A program made the position numbers and the translations under genes. From positions 2,542,001 through 2,606,000 of the forward strand of contig JACDQD010000006.1 in the NCBI GenBank assembly GCA_019843655.1: 64,000 nt of DNA, read 5' to 3'. Position 1 is the first letter of the stretch. Each line of letters begins with the position of its first letter. The DNA comes from Lethocerus indicus (Eukaryota; Arthropoda; Insecta; Hemiptera; Belostomatidae). The notes under the pieces were generated by a model. The model saw only the letters and a list, made by a program, of their open reading frames with translations, was not told the DNA's origin and did not search any database. Of this stretch, positions 11,701 through 23,228 are shown one piece after another.

Positions 11701-14700
11701 TACGAGTACGCCGTGTGGCCGAATGGAAGGGGCGATATCGCGATTTATATCCTCGATTGCGAGGCGAGTAGTAAAATTCAAATTAGGGAGACGGGGCCGG
11801 ATAAAAGAAATATTAGAATAAACGCAAAAAAGAATAGGAGAAGAGGAAAGACAAACTGGAAAAGGCCGTGGCCGGCGGCTTTCTCCGGGGGCGTGCTCGT
11901 GTGTCGGGGCGTGCGTGCGGGCGCTCTCTGTGTGTGTGTACCGTGAGAAAAACGGAAATGCAAGGCTGTCTACCCCCGCCATCCATGAATCCCCCGTGCT
12001 CCCTGTCCATCCATACCTTCCCCTCCTCCTCCTCCTCAGGGCTATATCTCTCTCGGTCGTGGACGAGACGGGCCCGACGAATACCGAATAGGAATTGCGA
12101 AGGGGAATAGGAGGAGGAGAAGAAGAAGAGGAGGAAGAGGAGGAGAGTGGGGATGGAGGGAGGACGGATAGATGGAGGTGGGAGAGAAAGAGGGAACGAG
12201 GCAGAGAAGAGGAGAAGACGGAGTATGCGGCTCTCGAATCATTTGAGGTTACCTTGTTCTCACGACAGGCCTCCTCCCACCCCCCGGCCCATCGTACAGC
12301 CCCCGCCCCCCCCCTCCCGGGCCACTATTACAGGACAGACCGGGCACCATCTCATAGCAACGCGCGGTCGCTTTTTTTTTCCTTTACCAATCGACAGTTC
12401 GAAGTTTCTGGAATTTCTCCGCGATCCGGGCAGTTCAATAAACACCGCGAGCCCATTTTTACATGCCCATTCGTCCCATGCGACGAATACGAACGGGCGG
12501 ACATGTTAGTAAAAAAAAGAGAGGGGAGTGGAAATGAGAAGAAAAGAAAACGCGATTAAACGTTATTTCAAATTAAAATACCGACGCCCCGTTAGTTTCA
12601 CACGAGAGGCTTTATGTAATTGCCGTACACGGGAAACGAGGCAACGGTCGGTGTGTGTGTGTGGGGGAGGGTGGTTTATTTCAAATAATAATGATAACAA
12701 TAACGGAGATAAGGAAGTTATGAAAAGATGTTATATACTTACAGGCATTCGTTGGGCTTTTCGCAATGTCCGTGTTGGGCGTCGCAGCCGGGCAGGCATT
12801 TGGCTGTAACGAGAGAGAAAAAACTCGGTTAGTTTTCTGTAAAGTTCCGGCCCTTTTAAGGGCCATTTCGCGGTTTCGTAACGGGCGGTTATTATCTATT
12901 TTTGGACAGTGTGCCGGGCTTGTATTTGTATAATGTATATTATACGAGTGGCCAATGTAGCAATAGGACAAGTCCCCCTCTCGGGTCTCCGGCTCTGTTA
13001 AGGCGAGTCCGGTGTGCCTTTGGGAGCCTTTCTTAAAGAGAAGTCGGGCGTGGGAAAAGGTTCACCTACTCGCGCCAACTTTAATATCGGACTCGCCTCT
13101 CTCTTTCTCGCGAGAGCTTTTCAGAGAGCTTCGAGAGGTTTGAGATCAAGCTCGCACACTTGATCTTTCTCTCCCTCTCTCCGGGCCGGCGGCACAACGA
13201 GCGCATTTCTTTCGCCGTCGCAGCCCGCCCGACGATATATCAGTTGCCGGACAACAAGTCGGCACCGTCGGTGGGGGGAAGTAAAAAAAATAACCAGATT
13301 CCGACTCACAAAAAACGATACCAGGGACAGTCAAACGACTTTCTCCGCTCGAGGCCCCCCTCCCTCACTCGAAAAATAAATAAAATTTGAATACCGGACA
13401 AATCTCGTTTGCCGAAATTAAATAAATAATTCGGAAAATGAAAAGGGACAACTTCGATTATAGGGAAACGGTGAGTTAGTCGGCTATATTAAAGGCTAAT
13501 ATTCCTCCATTCTCCCGGCGCTCCGTACATGACCTTTCGGAGTTTTCTTAAAAGTCGAGAGAGAGTGTTACGTGCATAGGAAACACGATGCGCTCCCCTC
13601 CCCCGATACATCAATTCCACCCGCACCGATATAACGGGAAAGTTCAACTTCAATAAAGAACAACTTCGGCCAATAAGAATAGCGCCACAATAACGCGGGG
13701 GCCCTCTTTATTAAATATTGAACCGGATAAAACTCATTCTTTTGGCTTCCCTAATCGATTGTAAACAGCGATGGGCGGTGGGAGGGGGGGCCGACGGGGC
13801 CGACGACCTTCGCCGCATTTCTTATAACAGACTAAAATTGTAAAAATAATACCGGGGTAAAAAATAACTATAAAAATAACGGAATTATATTCTAGATTAC
13901 AGGGTTGAGGCGCTAGACCGGTATCGGGGAGGAGTAGTTGGCGACGAGAGAGGCAAGGTCAGGTTCGCGAGACGTCGGGCTGCCCACAGTTTGGCACGGG
14001 GGGCCCCACCAACACAGTTGTGTGTTCACCGCTCCCTCTCTGGGTTAACGTCCACCCGGCCTTAGGAGACAACGGCCTTACAACGGCCCTTACACCGACC
14101 ACTACGACCGGACCGAATAAAGTATGCGCTTTAATAAACGCGATATTTAGTCAAACGAATTCGGTGGCCGGAGTTCAGAAAAAAGCGAAAACAAAAGTTT
14201 ACTTGGGCCATATTCCAAGCGCGATATAAATACAGATTTTTTTTTTCAGCGGGAGGGAAGAGTGGGGCTATAATGCGGGGTAAAAAGTCCGCAATGAAGA
14301 GCTACTTATAGAATTGTTTTTTAGAGGAAATTGTGACACTTACGATCAGTGCAGTATTCCCCTTGCCATCCTTCGAGGCAGACCTTAGCGCCGGTGTCCG
14401 AACAGGTGTAATGGCCGAAGTTGTCGTCCCTGGGCCTGCAGAGGCGGGTGCAGCCCTCGCCGTAGTAGGAGGACTCGCACCTCACCCTGTACTCGTACCT
14501 GATCTGTGCGGCCCCAGCCTGGTCACGCCGCCCTCCTCAGTGCCGCCTCCTTCGCTCCACTCGGAGCCCACTTTCAACCAGCGCTGGGTCATCAGCCGAG
14601 CGATCAGTGTCTCGCTTCCTGCGAACAAAAGAAAAAGGAAAATGTCTAATTATAATTGCGATACACTTTGGGAGGTACTGTTTTTTATTCACCGGTTTTT

Positions 14701-17700
14701 TTTTTTTTTTTTTTCGAGAACCGCAGACAAAGGTCGGACGTACGGAAGAGATAGCGTGTAGCCGCGGAGCCCGGCCCCGGCGGAGGAGAGCGGCGGGTAC
14801 ATACCTAGAGGCTGGGCCGGTTCAAGGTTGCGCTACACACAGACGGAGGGAGCGAGGTAGGGAGAGAGTGAGAGGAGACCAGTCACGACCACCGAACCTA
14901 TTAATAACATAGACGTACTCTCGGCCGGCTCCGATCCCCCCCGAAGTTCCCACACGCAAAGAGTAACAGACGCTAGGAATTACACACGCTACTTTTTTTA
15001 TATACGTATTTCTGCGCTCTGTGCAGCGTCCGATTTGAGGTAGGACCCGCGCCCTAAGCCGGGCTATAATATTCCCAGATTTAATTTTATCAGTAAACCG
15101 ACCCCCCCTCCACTGGGGGTAATTTAAGTCGATTGTTCCCATATAACTCGGCCGGAAGAGGGATAACAAACCGAAGGGGCAGGTAGGCGGCTGGGGCAGT
15201 CAGGTAGGCGACGCACCTGTACCCCTACCCGTGTACGCGAGCCGACCGTGAAGTACAGTCCGGTGCCCTGGGGGCCGACTGGAAGGATTGGAGAAAAGAA
15301 AAAACACAAGACGGTGGTGACTGTACCGATCTTTTGTATATTTGTACTCGCCCCCGACCAGACGAAGAACACCACCACCTTCAAGGACGCATTGTCCGTG
15401 GACAAGATTTCTCTCCCCCTCCAACGTCCATAATGTCTGCGCAGGGAACACAGAACGCGAGCCGCTTTTATGAAAGTGGGATTTGTCATTGGTATACCGC
15501 GGAGCTGGGCCGAGGGGCGGGGCGGGGGGGGGGAACGCGGCGGAATGAGATCCGTGGGAAACTCCCCGGTCTCTTATCTCCAGAGAGGAGGGAGTGAAAA
15601 AAAAATCCCTCCGAGCGGTATTTCACCTCGGAGCTTAGCGCGCCCAGAGAAAGAGAGAGAGAATATGCCGCTAACGAGCCACCGCTACGAGAGAAAGACA
15701 TTTTTTATTCCCCCTCCCGGCCCTACCGCCCTTCAATTTTCGGATGGAAATATTCCCGGTCCTAATGATTATACGGCGGTGTTGCGCAGCGCGCCCACCC
15801 CAATAAGAAGAAAATTCGGATTTACGACACCGTCGTAAATTCCGGAAAGAGCTTCGAAAATGGCCTAGGGGTCGAGGAAACTTTAATTACGGTCAACAAA
15901 CGGTAGTCGGCCGACTACTGCTCGAGGCCGGCGATAATAAATCAATGGGTTGTTCACCCGACACCCCATCACACCCCCCCGGGTGCCCATATCGTCCCCG
16001 AGGAGAGGATCCGCTCCGGTGGACAATGGCCGGGGCTACCGTATCCAATAGGGTAATGGGCGAGAAGGCCACCCCCGACTATAGTCCTCAGGCCCACCGC
16101 CCACCCGATAATGTCAACTCGATCCGATCGACTAGGTCCGACGCCCTCCACTATTTGCGGTAATTGTCGGCCACGATTTACGGCCATTTGTTAGGGGCCG
16201 TGCGAGAATGCGCGTCGGGTGTTTGACGTTGACGAATTCGACTGATAATTGTGCGTGTAGGGCGGAGAAAATTAAAATCGATCATACTGGAAGATTAGAC
16301 GAGGAGTAAGAGAAAAACAACGGGACGGTCATTATTTACGCGTTGAGAAATTACCGCCCTCCACCTCCTCCTCCTCCTCCTCAGCGTCCACTTTATTCTT
16401 CATTTTCTGTAATGAGCCGACGAATTTATCCGAAGCCGCGCGGGCGGCGGGGGAGGGGGCGGCTGGAGGGGCAGGATAATTTATAGGAGAAGAAGTAGGA
16501 AAGGGGAAAAAAGGTAAGAAATACAAAGTGTGGAGAAGGGGCCAGACTGCGGACTGGTACACGAATACTAATAAGGTGCCGGTTTGGTATTCCGTACGGA
16601 GGTTGGGAGGTCTCCGACCGTCCCAGGTTAGCCCAGTAAACCCTGAGAGCGTAGCTACACACTCTGAATCGGCAAACAGCCACCGCCAGCCAACGGAGGT
16701 TCACCTAGAAAGCCGCCTCCCGTGGGAACACTCACCGGACCCATTTGCATTTGGGTACGGTAAGGTACCGGTATGCCCGGCCGGTAAAAAAAGAACCGAC
16801 GGCCATAGCACATAGGCCTAATCTTCGAGTGCACGATATGCAGATTAGCCGGATTACGATCCGCGCCACTATAAAACGAGCCTTATACCGGCTCCGGTTA
16901 TTTTGTTACAAAAACAATTAAGCTCCGCGTTTTAAACTTTCTACTCCCAGGTGAAATTTCATCCATATTAATACACCCGCACCGTACCAAAAGAGATTGG
17001 GTGGGGAGAGGATATTATCTTGAAAGCTACAGAGGAGAACTTTTATAAACTTTAAAATTTTACCAATTTATTAAAACAATCGCTCCTTGTTTTTAATTTC
17101 TGTCCACAGAGGGCCTGTTAGGTTAATCTGTATGGATGAAAAGCGTGAGAAATTCCCAAGCCCGAATTACACGGAGCCTATAAAAGCTCTCTTTCTCTCC
17201 GGGCGCATGCCTGGATCATGACAAGTTGAATACGACTATCTAGCTATGGCGGGGGGGGGAAGTAGTGAAGAAGAAGAAGAAGAAGAAGCAGAAGAAGAAA
17301 GAGCGAGTGGTGAGAAAACTTACCAGAAAGACGGGACGAAGAGTTGTTGTCGTGCCAAGCCTCGACGATGAGCGAAAACGTGCCCTGAAATCAAGAAACA
17401 ACAAGTTGTTAACTAACTCTGGACGCAGAGTCTATCACACACAAACACACACACACGCTCAAACACTCACACACTGACACATGCATACATAGTATCATGT
17501 ACAGGGTCGTTCGTTGACTTTTAGCGCAGTCAATTAGACGGCACTTAATTTCCACGCACGGAGGAAACGTCTGGTCTATCTCCCGTGTGAATTTTTTCTT
17601 CATCTTCCATCGCTCGGCGCGAATGGGAAAGAATGTCCGAGATTTTAACGATTACAGAGATATCGGAAGACGGTCGTATGGGATATTGTACTGTAATTAA

Positions 17701-20276
17701 TTTCAACTTAATCGCTCGTTTCGGCCGACTGTGCGCCAACGAGCTTTCCATCGATAATTCATAAATCATATCATGCCGTAGACCAAGTTTATAAGCCCCG
17801 ACAGGTATCATTCATCCCTACAGTCCGCATAACCCCACGCCCCCACCCCTTCCTCATCCCACTTCCTACTTGCTTTACAGCCGACAATCTCGTTTCGAGC
17901 ACGTCCGATCTATAAAAGTTCACGAGTGCCCGAGCCGGTGAACAGAAGGAGGAGGAGGAGGAGGAGGAGGATAAGGTAGAATGTGTGTGTGAGTGTGCGG
18001 AGGATAGGAAGGGAGTGGGGCGCCACGGGGCGGAAGTGTGAACGCGCGTGCGGGCCTTTATGAATGGGTCGAACACGGTAGAGGGGAGAGGAACCGGTTA
18101 CGGAGGGGAAACAGAAGAAGAGGAGGAGGAGGAGAGGAGGAGAAGGTGGAGGAGGTGGTGGCGAAGAGGAGAACAGGATCCCCCGGGAAAGGAATACACG
18201 GGGACAAAAAGGAGGAGGAGTTCTCAACCGGCAGCCCTTAGGCGAAACCTGCCCGGACGGAGAACTTGTTTGGGGAAATTTTTTTTTTCATCTTCCCCCG
18301 GCCGAAATGACTTCCTCCCGGATTCGTATTATGGGCGGTCGGAACACGACTCGCCCGCAAGTGAATTCGCGGAATGTGGCTGGGGGGGGGGCGGTGGTGA
18401 ATCGATTCGCGGCAATTTCCTGCCCCAAAACGCTGGTTAAAAGCCCTGGAAAGTCCCCGAATATTGTCCGGACGGAAGGGGCAGTAAGACGGAATGATAG
18501 AAGACGGGAGGTAGTAGGAAGAGAGGTCGGTCTCGGTTTTTTGTGCCTGTCGGGGTGGCTGTCGGTGGGATGAGGGGGGGGGGCGCTCCCTGGTAGTTTC
18601 CCACGCCGCTCCAGCTTCCCAGATCTCTTAACACCTGCTCCTTTCTCTCTCACACGACAATCCGCCCCGTACCAAGAGTATACGATAGGGCCCAGGAAGG
18701 CCCTTTAAAACCCGATTATTATTATTATTATTATTCGACCCCTTCCTTATAAGTGGACGGAATAGACCCGACGATTAATTGTCCCCTTTTAATAAACATT
18801 ACAATCGAGCAATCGAGAGGCGAATCTTATATAACCCCCGGTTTCAACTGCAGGGACCATCCCCCTAATTTTTTAAATCGGCCTAATAGAGTGCCCCTCG
18901 CCCGTAATAATTAACAGTTTCCTCATTGGGGGGGGGGTGTGTGAAAAAAATTTGCATTTTATCTCCCCCCCCCCCCACCAACAAGAGGAAGTCGGCTTTG
19001 ACGTCCTAAATTCCGCCAAATTGACTGTATAATTCAATTTGCCCGAAGGACAGGGCAAAACTATTTTGTTTTTAACGCCGATAATAGAAATGATGGGAGA
19101 AGAAAAGGGGGGGGGGGGGTGGGGGCGGGGGGTAAGGCGAGAGAGGAAGGTCGCGGAATGAGACTGGTGAAGCATAAACTATTAAGGTGGCACCGTGTTG
19201 GGGTTCAACGTATCCCGTGGGAGAGGCCATGCGAACGCGGCCACAGAAGTAGGGATAGACCGGGAGAGCCGTCGGCAAGGAGGAGGAGGAGGAGGAGGAG
19301 GAGGAGAAGGAGTAGGGGGGTAGGGGAAGAAGGGGCAGTATCAACCTCGTCATCCTCTGATTCTCCTACACCCACACTTTCTTATCTCCCCGATATTGTT
19401 ATTACCTTTTGTTATCCGTTCCCCTTTTAGATTACAGAACGTAACGCGCCCACTGCCTTACTAACGATCCCGGGGCTCAGTCTCGAAATCGATACTCGCA
19501 TTAGTTAATAGGAAAGAATGTGATTTTCAAAGACTTTTTTTTTACTAACAAAGACAAACTGAGGGTCGCACGGGGCGGCCTACCAATTATAGAGAACCGT
19601 TTTCAGGGAGAAACATCCCTATCGCTGTTGAAAATCAATCCCGGACGAGGACATCTTCGTTAAATAGAATGAACGGCGGTCCGGTCGGAGAACGGTTTTC
19701 ACCGTTGAAAATAGTTTTAAACCGGCGTTTAGGAGGTGGTCCCGAAAATTTCGGGGAGCAACCCCCTCCCGAGTTCGGGTCTTTACCGCGTACTTTAATT
19801 GCGGCGTAATTACAGGCTTTGCAGAAGAGAGGGAGGATCCTCCTCCTGCTCCACCTCCTCCTTCTTTTCCCAGAAGGAGAGAAGGAGGATATAATAATAA
19901 AGAGGGGGCCACTACTAATGTGCAAGGAGAGTTTCGGTGGAGGGCGGGGGCGGGGGCCGTTTCTTTACAAAACGGCGTTTCGAAACAGTAATAGCGCCGG
20001 GTAATAACCGCCCCTTTTAGGGGGGGGGGCGTCCGACTCGTAGTTGGAAAATTAAAGAGCGATAAATAAAAGGTTTTTCCCTTTCTCTACCCCGTCGGGG
20101 GAAATTTTCTCCCGTGACGTCGGACCTGAGGGAGAGATAGGGAGCGAGCACAGCGGGGAGAGCGATAGAGAAGGCAAGATTTTTAAATTGGTGAGGACAC
20201 ACGGAGCGGCTCCCGGTCTATTTTTACATGGGAGAGAGTCTAAGTCTAGCTGAGAGTGAAACCCTCCACAACTATC

Positions 20277-20316
<40 letters not shown>

Positions 20317-23197
20317 ACACAGGGATGCCAACAACGCCCGGGAGAGCAATAATATATACATAAGGAAAATATACCGGCCCATATTTCTAGGTCACTTTCG
20401 ATCTCGCGGCCAATAGATTTTAAATTTAACCGCGTACCGTCGCTATTTTTGGGGGGCGGTCCCGAATTTATTTTTGAAGTCGCGTCGCGGGGCATTAATA
20501 CCCTTACGTCGTTTCCAATTGTTGGGAGATTTACGCGGAGGTTGTCGAAGCGAAAGGGCGGAACGATTAGGTCGTGACGCCCGACGTTTCATTTTTTCCC
20601 TTCGGACGGCGGGTGCCGATCGGCGGGAGACAAGTGTCTCTCGAGTTTTTATAGTTGTCCGGGGGGGCCCCACGTAGAGCCGGCACTCGCAGGAGGGGCC
20701 CCCCCTTACACAAAAACTGCCGCCCAGCCCCAACACAGACAACCTGCCCGGGGGGCTCCCACTTCCGTTATACCGGTCGGGGTTGACTAAAACCCCGGTG
20801 AGATCTGGGAAAGAGAAATGGAAAAAAATACCCGCTAGAAAAATAATACGACCGACCTTTAATTCGGCCGCGGATCGGCAGATCGTTCCCTTCTTGTTTT
20901 TTAATTCGAGAATGAGACACAGTAAAGAATTTAACCTTGCCTGTGGCCGCGGCCGTGTGCCCGTAACTCTGTCCGAGTGTGCGTAGCCCGTGTCAATTTG
21001 GCAACCGAGAGGGCGTTGGTCTCCCCGAGCGGAGAGCGTCATCATATTTTCAGATATTATCGAGAACCAGAAAAAGAAATGACGGGGCAGTCTTCAGTAG
21101 TCGCCGTGGGGGGGAGGGGGTGACTTGTTGTCCGATACACGGCGTAACGTCGAATATTGTTCAGATCATTATTTAGCTTCGGGGGGGAACAGGGATCACG
21201 GTAAATATATACACCGGGCGGCTAATACATGTTGACTGATTATTTAATCCTCCCAACACAAACACGGGAATCGGCCGGTGAGGTTTCGTATTCCGTGGGG
21301 GATAAATAAATAAATCCAGAAAACCCCCGGGGGCCGGGAAATTTAGGCCGTCGGAAACCCACGTATTAAAGAGCGCTGTGCCCCACATAATAGGAATTGG
21401 TGACCGGCCAAAAATCAAAAGTTTTTCTAGGCCCCGGATTCTGGGACGTGACTGCCCGACGGGGAGGAGGGGAGGGGAAAACTGACGATAGCGTCGAGGA
21501 AAGATATTGGGAAAATTATTAGTCGTTCGTTAAGTACTCACCGGCCACTGGAAGTCGAAAGGGAAGGTGATCGGATTGACGAATCCGTGCACTTTTCCGG
21601 ACGCCGGCAGCCTGATGTCGTTCTGTCCCAGGACGGGGGTGACGACATCGCCGAATGTGCAGGGCGAGGTGATGTCCACCTGGGCCTGGTAGTTCTTGAG
21701 GCAGGCCCTGAACCTCGTGGAACAGGGGCCGGTGCAGAGCCGGCCGCCCTCCTCGCCGCTGCAGCAGTTGCCCAGGCTGTCGCGACCCTCCGAGTTCACG
21801 ATCGACAACAGCCGAAGCTCGAAAACGCCTTTGCACCGGCAGACCTGGCCGAGAGATAAGGAAAAATTATTAGACATACCGAAGAGGAAAAACTCTCAGA
21901 CAAACAATACGGCTAACCCGAACTCCATTTTCCGTCTATCGCTCTATTTAAAATGAAAATTTCGGTTCGGAAATTTGAAAGAAAAACGTTGAGCGCCACC
22001 GACTTCGCGATCCGCTTAAGCCCCCGACCTGAGAAGGTTACCGGAGTTCAGGTTAAAATATCGTAAGGCCGAAAACATTACAGCTCTTTGTAAAAATATT
22101 TACACTCCGGAATTTTCGTCTTCGAAAACCGTAGTTACGGTTTAAAGCGATTGCACTGTATTTGCGCGAATTTAACAGTAAAATCAGATATTCGCTCGAC
22201 GCCCAAGCGACGACACTCGACATATTGAAAAAGTAAAATATACAGCGAAACGGCTGTATATTCACTCCAGTGCTATTAGAAATAGGCCGGGCGGGAATGG
22301 AGAGAAACCCTCGGTCGGATTCTGATCCGAAATCTATTTTCAGTGTTGTGGCCTCAAGTGCCCCACAGGTTTAGAATGCCTTACGAATTGGTTCGGCCCC
22401 GAAGACTTTCAAGAGACCCTTGGGTTTCTCCACGGAGCGGAACGTAGAGGCTGTGTTATAACTCGCTCGGTTATAACTCGGTTCGAAGTGAGCCGTACCC
22501 GTCTAAATTAAAAGACTGTCACCGGCGGCCGAACATCGTCTTCCCCAATTGCGATTAGGAGAGAATTTACACTGTTTATTGCAGCTATTGTCGGGCAGCT
22601 CATCGAGGCCTTCCGAACAGGTTCAAGAAAGTTCAAGATCGTTCTCGATTTCCGCTCGGTCTCGTCGCGCTGTCAACGAGGTGGGACAACAAAAAAAAAT
22701 TGAGGAGTCGGCTTAAAAACCGTGAACGGTTCTGGGCGCACAGAGAAAAATCTTGGACAACTGGCCACAATAACAAATCGAAACGCGTACACAAGACTCG
22801 AACTTCGGTCGGAAGAACCGTTTCGCGTTCTCCTGCGAAGGTCCGCGCAAAACAACAACACGAAATGGGGGACTTTTAAAACTAGGAGATATCGGATTTT
22901 TACGCTCGCCAAATTGAAAACTGCCGGAAATTCTGCCCCGTGCGCCCCGGACGTTTCCGAAAAAACGCCGAAGGCCTTACGAAAATATATTTTCACTACG
23001 AAACGTACAAACCGCCGTCGTATTTTTGTGGCCCGATTCTCCGGATTTTCATCGGGGGGGGAGGAAAAAAATTACTCCGGATTTTATTTTCTTCGCCACG
23101 TCTTTCGCGTCCTCCCCCCCCACAACAATTGTTTCAACGCCGAACTCTGCGTGCGTGCTTCGAGTTTCGTGAACCAGTTTTCGAGAAGAGAGAATAC

Positions 23198-23228
<31 letters not shown>

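Larger units (their letters stand above)
14619..17323 (-). other. Delta intron 3
   Basis: Between the end of MNNL and the DSL exon. It carries two perfect Su(H) sites (15553-15560 and 16721-16728), a poly-T run near 14700, and a GAA run (17266-17300) next to the exon 3 donor. No gene was recognised. Confidence 0.85.
17385..21541 (-). other. Delta intron 2
   Basis: A 4.2-kb intron rich in low-complexity sequence: GGA runs at 17947-17970 and 19278-19310, a TTA run at 18715-18735, a GA microsatellite at 20279-20310, and several G or C homopolymers of nine or more bases (for example near 18906, 18966 and 19110). One Su(H) site lies at 18598-18605. No gene was recognised. Confidence 0.85.
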
